Source: Scalesia atractyloides
Taxonomy: Eukaryota > Streptophyta > Magnoliopsida > Asterales > Asteraceae
NCBI GenBank assembly: GCA_947069175.1
Contig: CAMTDV010000009.1
Span: 11,867,672-11,931,671, forward strand
Direction of reading: 5' to 3'
DNA: 64,000 bases
Positions 34,552 to 46,301 of the stretch are shown here, piece by piece. Both the position numbers and the translations under genes were made by a program. The number at the start of each line of letters is the position of its first letter. The first letter of the stretch is position 1. The notes beneath the pieces are model-generated. The model was not told the origin of the DNA. It searched no databases and saw only the letters and a program-made list of their open reading frames with translations.

Positions 34552-35370
34552 CACAAAATAATTATCAACTTGAGAAATCTGACGGTGGTGCAACCATGCT
34601 ACGGCGGCGCCAGTCATACTCCGACGCGTGGACCACCACAACTTATTAATCGGAAGGCAGGGAATCCGAATTCGATGGTGAAGACGGATTGTGCAGGCAA
34701 GAAACAGTGGTAATGATTCGCTAGAACTTTCCATACGGTGGGAACGATGGTGGTTCTTAAGAACCACATAAACATTGTCAATAGATTCCAAGGGTTCCGG
34801 CGAAGATGATGGTCCGGTAAGTCTTTCTCCACTTCCATGTTCCATTGGTTGTTAGATTGATCCGTGTAATGACGATTTTGACTGGTTGTTACAGCTTTCC
34901 GACAACGGTTTCGACTCCTCTGAATTGTATCAGACAGATGAACCCTAACACAACAAAAGCTTTCACAAGATGACACGACAATACTCTAAAAATTACAAAT
35001 TTACAACCAGAATACTAATGTATGTAAAAGATTTCGAAACTTGATGCTCATTTTTATTCTGTATTTTACTTTTTAGTAAAAAACATATTAGTTTAGGTTA
35101 TGAATTAAAACAAATTTAAAAAGAACAAGTATAAAACTAAACGTGCTAAACAGTTCAACCCGTAAAACCCCCAGATCAAACCAAACACTACCCGTTTGGC
35201 TAAACGTATTCGTGATTCAACCCAAAACCCGTTTAGACTAAACCCAAATATTTCGTGTTATACATGCGGTGTCAAAAACTCACACCCTGAATACAAGTGA
35301 ACCACTATAAACACAAACATAATAACTCTTTTGCCAAAAGCTACATACCAGCTTCAACGTCTTCTTACCT

Positions 35371-35598
35371 TCAATTCACAGGGTTACTAACATTATTCTC
35401 CACCACAACCTGCACCTTTTCCGGACCCTGTTCTTGACCATTTTCCCTAATCTTCACCAAATCATCCTTCTTTACAGACCCATTTTCAACAACCGAACCG
35501 ATCCCCGAATCCTTACCACCAACATCCAGCTCCATCGCCTGCACCCCATCCCCTGACCCAACAGCTCCGTATCTTACAAACCAAAGGAAAAAACCGGT
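35371..35598 (-). pseudogene. Captured C-terminal exon of an unidentified gene
   Basis: A minus-strand frame open for ~75 codons ends at a natural TGA (35371-35373). It reads GFFLWFVRYGAVGSGDGV, AMELDVGGKDSGIGSVVE, KKDDLVKIRENGQEQGPE and VQVVVENNVSNPVN. No domain recognised; it is hydrophilic and acidic after a short hydrophobic start. It lies between the two Pack-MULE termini, so it was probably captured. Alternatively it belongs to the same source gene as the zinc-finger fragment, with which it shares a 31-bp inverted repeat. Confidence 0.45.
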
Positions 35599-35799
35599 AG
35601 ATGAAACCAGTTAATCAAGTATTTTAAAACAGAAAGCTACGGAACTTGTTGTCTTCAACTTTTTCTCCTTCTATGTTCTTGGTTATCTCGACAAGCGACA
35701 CAAAAACCTACTTCGATGTGCACGATCTATAAGTATTTTAAAACAGAAAGCTACTAATACATATGTATACTACAAAACTGAAAGCGAGTTCGAGATATT

Positions 35800-36540
35800 A
35801 ACCTCGTTGATCATTGGTAGAAATTCACTAGCAGGCTGGTACAAGTTTCCTTCTATAACCTATGTTCAACAAAACAAAATAACAAGATTTAGATGAACCA
35901 AACATGTGAAGTAATGATGATTATGCGAAAATCTATAATTTGCTACCTCAGTGGTATGACCGGTTGGAGGCTGAACAGGGCCCATTATGTCCATCCCGTG
36001 ACTACCAGCATAATATAGTTCTTTCAATCCCACAAACTTGTGCACCTGGAAAAATATAGCAAAATGTTACACAGTTTATAACAACCGAAGTTTTTAAAGA
36101 AGTTATGGTAAAGCGAACTTTGAAGTACCTTCTCACGGCTTCTGCCACTAATAATTGATGTTGGAACATATTTTGCCACGTTTCTCACTGCAGCGCGCAT
36201 AACATTAGACATAAAGGCATGATCTGGATTGTCGACAATAGGGGATAATGTCCCATCGTAATCTAGAAACAATGCTATCCTCTTTCCGTTTGCATTATTT
36301 ACTCTCTGTTCAATGGAGGTAAGTGCAGACGGATACTTAAGCTACAATGCAAAGCAATATAAAAACCTTAATATCTAATTAGGGCCATATTTTAAAAAAA
36401 GTTAAGAAAGTGAGAAGAGAGATACCATCCAATTGCAGTAAGCAACATCGTTTGACAGATCAGTGCCGTTATTTTTAATAATATTTCTTGGGGAAGAAGA
36501 TTTCATGGCATCCAACCAGCTAGTCGAACGGACATCGTCA
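35800..36540 (-). pseudogene. Captured trehalose-6-phosphate phosphatase exons
   Basis: Minus-strand exons in order: a lead piece with SWLDAMKSSSPRNI and AYCNWM (36428-36540); YPSALTSIEQR-like residues followed by FLDYDGTLSPIVDNPDHAFM, then VRNVAKYVPTSIISGRSREK (36128-36345); VHKFVGLKELYYAGSHGMDI, then GPVQPP (35948-36050); VIEGNLYQPASEFLPMI (35803-35862). DxDGT is the HAD-phosphatase motif I of TPPs, and SGRSR and YAGSHG are TPP signatures. Intron-like gaps remain, so genomic DNA was copied. Only the N-terminal half of the ~370-residue enzyme is present, so it cannot work. Confidence 0.92.
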
Positions 36541-36546
36541 AGTAGT

Positions 36547-36800
36547 CCCGGTTTTTTCCTTTGGTTTGTAAGATACGGAGAGGGTATGCAGTGAGGGTGA
36601 GAAGATGAGTAGCATTTGTAGCATACGACGGCGTCGTTGGGCGGAGAACCGTGGTAGACGCCGAGACAGGCTTGGCAGAAGCACTGGGTGTGGAGACGGA
36701 GGACGCATGTGGTGCAGAGTCGCCGGAAGTTGCCGCGGAGACGGACGTTGTGGAGGAGTTTTGGTTCGTCTATGCCACACTGGCCGCAGACGGTGGTGGG
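36547..36800 (-). pseudogene. Captured Cys-rich zinc-finger gene fragment
   Basis: The minus-strand frame is open throughout and reads VCGQCGIDEPKLLHNVRL, then LCTTCVLRLHTQCFCQACLG and VVCYKCYSSSHPHC. It has four CxxC pairs plus His residues, spaced like a PHD/RING-type treble-clef finger of an uncharacterised plant protein family. G+C content is much higher than in flanking DNA, as expected of a coding exon. No start codon or C-terminus can be fixed. It runs directly into the sequence shared with 35569-35599. Confidence 0.7.
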
Positions 36801-37193
36801 GTTTGGGTCTTGTTTCTAGGATTTATGAGGAAGTGGAGAACGGGGGAGATGGAGATCTGGAACTATGATATATCTCCACGGGATCCGTGGAAAAGACGGT
36901 TTTACCCTCACATGCTATGCATGTGAGGCCATTTAACATGGATTAGTAACTGGTTTAGTGATAAAGGATGAAACCTGCAACAAAATTAATCTTAAAGGCT
37001 GGTTTTTGCAACTTTTAAAGATTAAGGCTGAAACCAGCAAGATTGGTGAAACTTAAAGGACGTTTTGTGCAATTTACTCTAATTCTATATTATTTAGTGA
37101 AACCTCTTCTTTAAAAGGCATAAGCTTATACAAGTGGCTATCCACGTTTGCATATGTTATCTTTTTGATAAATTCTAATTTTAAAACCAGTAA

Positions 37194-39061
37194 GGTTATG
37201 TGTAGTCATAACGCCCCTTAAGGGACGTTTTCTGACATGTGGTGTGCCACGTCAGCATGGGGCGTCATGGGGCGTTATGACATTAGATGCCGTAGTCATA
37301 ACGCCACTACCTCATCATTATTCAATTATTATTTTTCATTATTTAATATTATATTCTAACTATATAAAAATAAAAACAAATTTCATTAAAATAAAAAATT
37401 ACACTAAAAATAAAATTAAAAACATTACAATAAAAATAAAAATAAAAACATTACACTAAAAATTTAAAAAACATCACAATAAAAAAAACTCAAAGATTAT
37501 ATTTTTTTTTATTCGCTCATTTTGTGCCAACGCCATCTTCAACGCTTTGCCGGTTAGGTGGTCATGCGGTTTCGAGTAGAACTCAAAGTCATGAGCCCAT
37601 TGTCTATCCCCATAATCTTGGTCACTTCCCGGTTCTCCTCCAAACGTTTAGTCCCGAGTTCGTGTATGTCTTGAAGGCGTCGGTTTACCTCCAAGAACGC
37701 GACGATGACTCGGGCCTTTTCGATCTTCTTGCAGCTGCTCTTCCGCCGGGTCGTGGAAGCTCTTGCATCGGCTCGTCCTCTTGAATATCATCGTTTACGT
37801 CGATGTTTCGAGCGTCGGATGTCGGCGTTTCGGGTTCACCCAATTCGTTTGTTTTTTATCTCTTCGGCGGTATTTTATTTGCCGACCGACCCGAATTCGC
37901 TCCAACGGTAGGGACGTTGGCCCATTTGGGGCTATGCCGGAGAAGTTGCCAACACCTCATGTACAAGAAACTATCATTTTTCTCTTGATACTCGATCAAC
38001 GCGGCTTGCTTAATGTCCTCATCTTCGTTCCCACTTTTCCAACCGTTTCTCGTCCGTTGGTAAACGGTATGAAAATTTGTACACTTTTTGTTGATGTCGG
38101 TCCATTTGCCCGATATTGAGTCCGCCCGTCGGTACTCGTCTCCCGTACCCATTAGGTCGAAAAAAAGCTTTCGGACACGGTTCCAAAAAACGGTTCTACT
38201 TTAGTTGTTGGCTATAAAAAAACAAATAATTATCAAAACAAATAGACACAAAAAAAATAATAAGACACAAAAAATACCTATTATGGGGTCCTCCGACACG
38301 TCGAGAAAAGCTCGGGTTAACGCGTAATACTCATCTTCATCCCACGGTTGAACTTTTTTTGCTCGGCTATCGGTTTTCTCGGGTCTCTTTTTATGCAAGC
38401 GTCTTTCTTTACCATTTTGCGTCTCCACTATGTCCGGTTGTGTTTCCGGAACAGCCTCGGGCTTGCGTACGGGCGACCCGAATGCTTGTGCGGAACCGAA
38501 TGCTTGAGACGAACTCATTTCGCCCATGTTTTGGTTCGGGTTCCAACCGTACATATTGGGGTCCCAAGTAAGTGGTTGGTTCAAAAGGTTCAAGAACTCG
38601 GTTTGATTTTGATTAAACTCGACGAAACCGGATCCGTATGGGGGGGGGGAGTGGGTATCGGAGAAACGGGACGGGTAGAATGGCTTGCTTGGTTCGTATC
38701 GGCGCTTGAACGTGGAGGAATGAAACCGCGGTTAAAAGGATTCATGGTATAAAAAAGATTGTAGATTTAAAAAAAAAAAAGGAGAATAGAGGATGAAAGT
38801 ATGTGAAGTGTGTTGAAGTTTTATAAAAAAATGAGAGATTGGGGGATTTATAGGTATTAATTGAATTTTAAAATTATAAAACTTTTTTTATTTTTTTACC
38901 GTTTGTCACCCGGTTTGATTTTGAAAAGTTTCCCCACAACGCCGCTATGTACAAGGCGCCCCTCCAATTTTTTTACCCCATAACGCCCCCGTAGTGGTGT
39001 TGGGGGTGCTATGGGACGCTTTGTTCCCTCTCCCCCTTGCAAAACGCCCCACTACAGGGCC
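37194..39061. mobile_element. PIF/Harbinger element, 1.87 kb, ORF1 only
   Basis: Flanked by the 3-bp target duplication TAA (37191-37193, 39062-39064), the PIF/Harbinger preference. The right end read inward is GGCCCTGTAGTGGGGCGTTT and the left is GGTTATGTGTAGTCATAACG. They are imperfect TIRs, with further GGGGCGTTATGAC-type subterminal motifs on both sides. The single gene is the Myb/NAM-like accessory ORF1; the DDE transposase ORF2 is absent. Confidence 0.85.
37493..38745 (-). pseudogene. PIF/Harbinger ORF1 (Myb/SANT-like, NAM-associated)
   Basis: The start ATG is at 38745 (MNPFNRGFIPPRSS…). A G10 run at 38640-38649 shifts the frame by one. Then come NQPLTWDPNMYGWNPN, a basic stretch (KERRLHKKRPEK) and the first SANT helix PWDEDEYYALTRAFLDVSED. 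A GTATTT..TTATAG intron (about 38213-38278) follows. Exon 2 has an in-frame TAA at 38201-38203, then FWNRVRKLFFDLMGTGDEYR, RADSISGKWTDINKKC and the NAM-associated C-terminus with YSKPHDHLTGKALK. The natural stop is near 37493. Further stops (about 37858, 37690) confirm decay. The family role is to partner the transposase for DNA binding. Confidence 0.85.
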
Positions 39062-39064
39062 TAA

Positions 39065-39327
39065 GATGTTTCCAACCTTAATAACCGCTTGAATTAACTC
39101 TTATACAATTTGTTATATAAATCGATTAAAAATTACATTTTAATATGTCGATATAAAAAGAAAAAAGAAAAACATAGTATTGATGTTCTTTGGTCTAAAT
39201 ATATATATGTAGATGTATATAGAGAGCACATTCCACCAATTAGCACTTTGATGCACTAATTTTTTTAGAATGGTCCAAGTCTCCATGATCCCATTGTGGC
39301 TTCCTTGATATAATTCATAGATTATTC
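39065..39327. other. Intergenic, nothing recognised
   Basis: AT-rich spacer between the Harbinger element and the LINE tail. Confidence 0.5.
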
Positions 39328-39640
39328 TTTTTTTAAGGCGACGAAATTTTCATTCATTCACCAAAACATACAATCAATAGTAAGGTGCTACAGCTATTGT
39401 AGTGGCACCACAGCTAATGACTTCATTAATTCAATCACAGAAAAGATACAGCCACAACTATACTACAAAATCAAAACTAGACCACTCGCCTCATGATATG
39501 CTTTCGTTCATCAGCTTTTGTTTTATACAATCGTGTGTCATCGAGTTTATTTTGTCAATCATTTGGAACCGAGAAATTGTTCTTGCGTTGAAAACCTACC
39601 CATTTCTGTGCTGCCATAGAGTCCATAGTTCGTGAACTGT
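39328..39640 (-). mobile_element. LINE 3'-end fragment
   Basis: Read on the minus strand it ends GAAAATTTCGTCGCCTTAAA with an A-rich tail (TTTTTTT at 39328 on the + strand). It contains the end of LINE ORF2: an HELWTLWQHRNG-like segment and SISWGEWSSFDFV in shifting frames. This is the C-terminal tail of a plant L1-like element, 5'-truncated. Confidence 0.65.
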
Positions 39641-40245
39641 TCGGCAGAAAGTTCATTTATGTTCGTAGGTTTAATAAATGAACGAACACGAACAAAAAAT
39701 TTCATTTGATAAGTTAAATGAACGAACATGAACAAAGGTCTCGTCGTTCAATTGCGTTAGTGAACGTTCGATAACGTGTTCGTAAACATTCCTTCATGTT
39801 TGTTTGTATAGGTTCATAAAAGATTTATGTACTTTTTTTATTTTATCTTACAGTTTATATTCTTTACTTTTTATTAATATGTTACCCTAACTATTAAAAT
39901 AGGAAATTCTATTTCTACCTTGTTTATGCACTGTCCGTCTTTCCTTCCTCAATATTCATATCAGCGAACACTATTAATCTCCGTTTCACAATTATAGATT
40001 CAAGTTCCAGTGCTGCTCACTCCACCATCCACCTCTAGCCTCCGACGCTTTCTCCGATTTTATTTGTGATCGTGAACCGCTTGTCAACACGTTCATTTCC
40101 TTGATGAACGAACACAGACATAATATCAAATTCGGTAAGTGTTCATGAACTATTCGTAAACACATTTATTTACTTAACGAACGAACACGAATAAGACATT
40201 GTTCGTGTTCGTTCGGTTCGTTTAAAGCGCTACGCGTGAACCCAC
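39641..40245. repeat. Element with repeated GAACGAACACGAAC motifs at both ends
   Basis: Motifs AATGAACGAACACGAACA (39676), ATGAACGAACATGAACA and their relatives recur near 40100-40215 (GATGAACGAACACAGAC, CGAACGAACACGAATAAG), plus inverted forms (TTCGTGTTCGTTCGGTTCG). This is a non-coding repeat-ended element of MITE or foldback type. Exact borders are not fixed. Confidence 0.55.
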
Positions 40246-40530
40246 TTCCTTATAGTTTTATTCACCCCCATCAGGTTAATGCTTTCCATCAGTTCTTCAA
40301 TGGATTCCACTTGAAAACCTGTATTCAATGTTTGGAGCCCGATATAATCTTAACCTGTTCCTAAATTCCAAAATCAAATTACCATCAAATCTTCACAATC
40401 TTGAAAAATTGAAGGCTTGGATAGACCGAAATTACTAATTGGCAAATCACAGAATCCCAAATTGATTTTTGACCAAGCCAATTCACTTTCATGTTAACCA
40501 ACTGTTTTAACTGATCGTCAATGTACATAC

Positions 40531-40690
40531 CACTACTAGAAAATTGGGCGTTTTTCTATGCCAGTTTTATTGAATTTTCTTAGCAAATGGTCACTAATTT
40601 AGGATATTCGGTGGTATTGGAATTTCTTCATAAATGGGACCTAATTTCCCACCAATTTTTGTTGGAAAAGTCCCCTTTATAACACTGTAT
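40531..40690. mobile_element. Orphan CACTA-type terminus
   Basis: CACTACTAGAAAATTGGGCG at 40531 is a typical CACTA end, followed by a diverged ~150-bp subterminal stretch. No matching opposite end (…CTAGTAGTG) was seen in the window, so it is a fragment. Confidence 0.45.
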
Positions 40691-41076
40691 TGTTGTGAAA
40701 AGCAAGAATTACACAATACTTAGAATAAAAAATTCAATATATAACCTTTTCGGGGTAAGTTAACTAAAGCTAAAAAACTACAACAACCCAAGATCGATCA
40801 GCAGGGCCGGCTTGTAAGACTTATCAACCTAGGATAAGGCCTAGGGCTACCAAAAAACAAGGACCACCAATTTTTTTTCTTTTCATATGTTAGACTTGTT
40901 TTTAGCCAAGAATTTAAGATTTTACTCCAGGAATACATATAGTTCGCGTACGCTTCATTCCAAAATCCAAAGCAACGCCATAACACACAAACCCTCATTA
41001 CTTGCGTCGTCTTTTGAGTAACCAATGTGAAACTGATTGCAGGGTTGGGCAAAATAGGACTGGCACTTGGAAAATC

Positions 41077-41939
41077 TGTTGAAAAATTTGGTGAATGGGT
41101 ATTTAATAAATTTATAATTTAATGAAATTATAAATATTGATTAGAATCTTAATGGTGACAAACTCTTGAGTAGAGTTTTTATGTCACTTGATTAGCTTTT
41201 ATTATAATTTTTATATCTCTAATTAATCACCAATTAAGTGAAAATTTTATTAGAGTTTATGTCTCTAATAAAATCACCAATAAAGAGAAACTTTTCATTA
41301 CCCACAACTCTTGTATAAATGGTGGGCTATGTGCCTCATTTGTAACATGAGAAAAATACTAGAGAAGGGTTACAAGGAAAATACATGAACATATGGAGAG
41401 TTCTTAAAAACAAGAAATACTTGAAGACCCATGTGTTGAGTAATTAGAGAAATATGTTTTCTCTATTTGATTCCATCACCTTCGTATCATGATTTTTCAC
41501 AACTTCTAACACCATAACTTTATCCGGTGTAACCTCGGGCGTGCGGTCATCTCCGGCAGTACAGACTGATTCGGCTGTTGTATCCTGGGAGACAGACGCG
41601 TCGTCTTTGCTAGACGCGCGGAATCTGTTTTAAGGGAAGCGTGTTGAACACGTGCCTCGACCAAAAATATCAACGTATTAGTGTGTTCTTTGTTGCTGTC
41701 AAGGAGTATTTTTCAAGACTCAAGATGAGGGATACTCGAGTCTAGGATGCTATCAAGTGCGCGTGAAGGACCCATCAGAAATGCAACTTGAATCAAGATT
41801 GGTATATATAATTATATTTTATATTCGTTTATTTAGTTATTGCACCTGGTATTGTACTATGATATTTCCTACGAATAACGAGAGTCTCGTTATTATATGT
41901 TTCTTAATTATATTTATAAAAATGAACCTAGCTCCTACA
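41077..41939 (+). repeat. 5' LTR of the LARD-like element
   Basis: TGTTGAAAAATTTGG to CTAGCTCCTACA. It carries a GACGCGTCGTC…GACGCGCGG hairpin near 41596-41622 and a GTGTTGAACACGTGCC inverted motif downstream, probably in the R/U5 part. TATATATAAT lies near 41803. Confidence 0.93.
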
Positions 41940-44900
41940 AACTTAAAACAGATTTCATGAGAATGTTGCTACAATCTTAAAACCTTACTTACAAGGATTT
42001 TGTGTTCACAAAAAGATTTATAAAAAAAATTAGAGGACTATGATCTTCTAAATATTTTTTTTTGGAAATATGTATGTAGTACAAATTGTTGTGTTTGGAT
42101 TTATTGAGATTGTGGTACAATCTTAAATCCTATACCGGGGTACAAAACAAATAGTTTTGGTTCAATCGTTTGGTTTTTGAAACGGTTTTGGAATCGTTAA
42201 TTTTTCTAACCTTTGTGTTAGATCGGGTTTATTAGTGTAAACCAAACGTTTTTTTGTAGACGTTAAATTCTCTAACTTGTGCGTTAGACCGACTTTATTC
42301 TTATAAAAATACGTTTTTTGTAAACGTTTCATGTTCTAACATGCTTGTTAGAAATGATCATATTATTTATATAATAATAATAATATGATTTAAGGATGAG
42401 TGTTAAAACATAAGTTTATCATTTATCTTCTAACATGTGTGTTAGAAACGTTTATGTAAAGCGTTAGTTTGGAAGCAATTTTTTAATTGTTTATTTTCTA
42501 ACGTGGGTATTGGAAATGACTTATTTATTTGAACCATATATGTATTTATAGCAAGTCGATTAACATTTTGTGAAAATGTTATCATTTCTAACGTACGCGT
42601 TAGAATTTCTTTCATTGATTGCTAAGAAATTTTTAAAATACAAATGCTTTGAAATGTTTTATGTAAACATTTTATATAGGTAATTTATTGTAGCGATGAT
42701 TTTAATGAATATAAACACTTATATTATGCTTTATATGGTTTAGAAATAAAAGGTCATACATTAAAGTTGATTGACTTCAATAATTAAATCACCATAAAGT
42801 GATGGTGTTATCATTTATGTGATTTCAATGAAATTAAAATTATTTGCTAGACTCTTCATATGGGAGTTAAACTCTTAAGTAGAGTTTTATGTCAATTTAT
42901 TAGTTTTTATTAGAGTTTATATCTCTAATAAAATCTCTAATCAAGTGTAATTCTCTTGTATTAAAAGTAGGCTATGTGCCTAACTTGATGAGATTGGAAT
43001 ACTACACGAGTAAGAATTAAATCACAATAAAGTGATAGTGTAGTTGTGTGGGATTTATCACCAACTCTAATTTGTGATTTCTAAATCCAAATGGTCATGT
43101 TTATATTTATAAAATGACTTAACATTTCTAACACGTGTGTTAGAAAATGTGTATCACAAATACAATGTTAGAGATTGTACATTGTATAAGCCATAATGAA
43201 TTGAAATGTTTTATGTAAACATTTAATTGCCTATGTGTGCATTAAAAATGATTGGAAATGGTTTATTTAAACTTTATCATTGGAAAACATTTTATGTAAA
43301 CGTTTGATTCTATAACGTGCCCGTTATAACATATTTTTTTCTAACATGCGTCTTAGAAAACGTTTAGTACATGCGTAGTAAGACTAAACAATATAAAACC
43401 ATTTGATATTATGGGTTTTGATTTATGTTATCATAAACTCTAATTGATATTATTAATATTGTACATTGCAAAACTAAAGAAATATTTTGAAATGATTTTA
43501 AAACAAAGTTTTGCATAGTTTTTAGAATTCAAATGGTTTGCTACTCTTGCTAGAAGTAGCACTTGTTGAACAAAGTAACTATCTCATGGATATTACTTGG
43601 TGAAAAACAACTTGCTGTTATTGTGAACAAATTTAATTGTTTAAGTTTACTACTTAAAATGTGGCCTATATAACAACATGGTGTTGTTTTGAGCAAAATT
43701 GTACAAGTTTAAAGTTTCAAGATGAAATGAGAACTTGTACTTAAAAGTGCATGGAGTATTATTGAGGGAGTACCTCAAGACATGCCATGGGACGATATCG
43801 TTGAGACGATTTCGGTTAGAATATAAAGTGTGGAAGATAAAACCACTTTGATATTTGATGTCTACATATCGTCTATGCACTCGTTTAAATTTCAAAAGTG
43901 TTTGGCACTTATTATTTAGTTTCCATTGTATTTAATTGTTTTATGTTCAATATCTTCGAATAACACATGCAATTTTTTACAAAGAAATAAATCACTAATG
44001 TTTGTGACGTATAAAATATTTTGTGGAAAATAATTATAACGTCAAAACGGATAGACATGAAGGTACTTGGACATAAACAACTTAAGAGTTGTTGAATTGA
44101 CTAAAAGTCAAAGACGAGACATCAAATGTGTAATCGCATCACGAGTGAGTAGTGAGTGTATTGAGATGAAATACACAAATGAGATTCATGTTAAAGACTT
44201 CGTTAGAAGTCATTGGAAAATTCATAAGTGTGAATTCTAACATATGAAAGAAAAAGTACTATATGTTATTGTATACCTTTGATAAATCTTGCGAGATTTG
44301 TTCTGAGTGATCTATACGTAGATACGTCTACCACTTGATTACTGTTAGAACTATCTGGAGATTTTATATTCGTTTGGGAGAGCATCCTAAATATACATAT
44401 CTCCTAATGAATAACAATAGATGTGTACAAATCACTTATGGCAAAATTATGAATGCCATGTTGTTGAGTGTTGATCTAGTTGACTCTATCTCACAGATAA
44501 TAGTGATTGTAGATGAGGAACATCCATCTTGTCAGTGATGAATGTGTTCGCCAAGTGACTTGGATTAAGACTTATGTTTAAGTCTTATGAGTCAATGATA
44601 AAACATTGGAGATCAAAGGTAAACAAATTATGTTCCTTAATTGAATGATAAGAATTAGCTATGTGCTATATACAATAATTTGTGAGACTTTCCTAAAAAT
44701 TAATGTTTTAGGATGATGAATAAGTCTCATTATTTTGTCTTAACAAGGGATGAATGTTGCAAAGTGATATTATGATATCCTTGGGACTGTGAAGAATCAG
44801 AATGATGCATCTTCTGTTCACATGCTAAAGTATTGTAGTCTAAAGCATGCTAGACTAGTACCTGGTTAACTATGGGTTTTGACTGAGACTAATTAACTCT

Positions 44901-46301
44901 AAACATTCAAATGTGTAGGAACACAATAAGAATTTATGTGATAGACAAAGTTGAGGAAGAATTTTCATTCATTATAAGGAAAAAAACATGTAACTTTTGA
45001 AGAGTTTGTTCGAAAAGCTAATAAGGAGAACTCATTGTCTAGGGTTATTCAAGATGTTGAATTAGAATTATTCTAAGTTTGTGACAAACTTATGACAATG
45101 GCATGTGTTGCTTTGGTGAACTCGGAAGGTTATGTAAGCTAATGCAATATGAGTTGAATTCACTGATACAATGAGGTTGATCTTGTTCAATCATATGTGT
45201 ATAAATGTCGTCATAAGTGAAGTTACAAAAATGTTGATCAAATGGCAAGTGGGGGAGGATCCATTTAGAAGCAACCTTAATGGTTTTCATTACCCATCTG
45301 GATGAGATCCTATAACACTTAAATGTGGGGGTGTCTTGCATTTGTATCATAAAAGTTTGGCAATAAGGATTTTGTAATCCAGTCTAACATTGCAAACAGA
45401 CGACTAAGTGGAGGACACAAAGGTCGTAGTGCATAATGGAGATGTGTTTGCCTTAAATGATATGCGTATCTTACAAAGACGTATATTATAACCAGATTCA
45501 GATGGCCACTGAGGTTATAGTCTTAGAAGTTGACAATAGGCAAAATTAACTTACGAGTTAAGAACACATCATGACAACTGATCTCGAATACGCAAAGTTA
45601 TTTGTTAATGTTATGGATCCAACAACTTGAGTGTTTATTAGAGATCAAGTTATGGAATGAGACTAAAGCCCATGGAAAAAGGGTATGTGAAGGACACCTA
45701 ACTTAGTTGACTGGAGATCCCAAGATCTAAGTTCAATAGGACAACTAACTCATATGCCTAAGGGTAGTCACTGTGGGGGCATAAATGATATGCATAAGCT
45801 AGTATATGTGGTTATACATACCCCCAAAGTATAAAAGGGTGTTTAAATACGTCATAGTCTATTCATATCATATTCAGTGACAGAGAGTAAGGCTAAGCAT
45901 AATATGTGGTAAATGATTTGGATAAATCACGATAACCACAATGCTTTTAATGATCTAAGGAGAATCACCTATGTTAGAGAGAAGTGTGGTCGCTTCGAAT
46001 GCAATTGAGGGCACAATTCCTAGAGCTCTCGCGGAACCAAGAAAGTGTTCCACGACCATTATTGGATACGACTATGAGGAGATGACCCGGCTAGGGAGAG
46101 TCTTGTGTGAAGTGTATTGTCGTCTACACAAACGGCAGACGAGTTCAAAGACATCGAGTTATACACAGAGCTAGTGGGCTAAGTGCATTTCATGCGCGAA
46201 GGTTCACAGGGTAACACCTACCTATCGTATGCAAAACTCAACTGTCGAGGTTCCATTGAAAATTTTATGTGTTTTGAACGATCTCTATTCATGTGGGGGA
46301 T
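41940..46301 (+). other. Interior of the LARD-like element, no coding sequence recognised
   Basis: 4.36 kb of AT-rich DNA. It is full of TTCTAACNNGNGTTAGAAA-like inverted words in its first third (42190-43380). Toward the end it has a long low-complexity-free stretch (45400-46290) ending in the polypurine tract ATGTGGGGGAT (46291-46301). No gag or pol motifs seen on either strand. Confidence 0.7.

Larger units (their letters stand above)
34319..37079. mobile_element. Pack-MULE, 2.76 kb, with captured gene fragments
   Basis: Inverted termini GAGTAAATTGCACAAAACGT extend ~190 bp on each side (34319-34510 against 36890-37079). They include a palindromic CTCACATGCATAGCATGTGAG segment. The element is flanked by a perfect 10-bp direct repeat TAATTCTATA (34309-34318 and 37080-37089), in the MULE size range. 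There is no transposase. The interior carries exons of at least two unrelated plant genes on the minus strand, the definition of a Pack-MULE. Confidence 0.93.

Noticed and set aside
34549..34976. Minus-strand frames and a +-strand reading IDPCNDDFDWLLQLSDNGFD near the Pack-MULE left end
   Set aside because: Neither strand gives a continuous product with recognisable motifs; the + reading may be another captured scrap, but support is too thin to call.
41940..46301. Possible gag/pol in the LARD-like interior
   Set aside because: Searched by eye for knuckle, DTGA, YxDD, HHCC and D-D-E blocks on both strands; none found.
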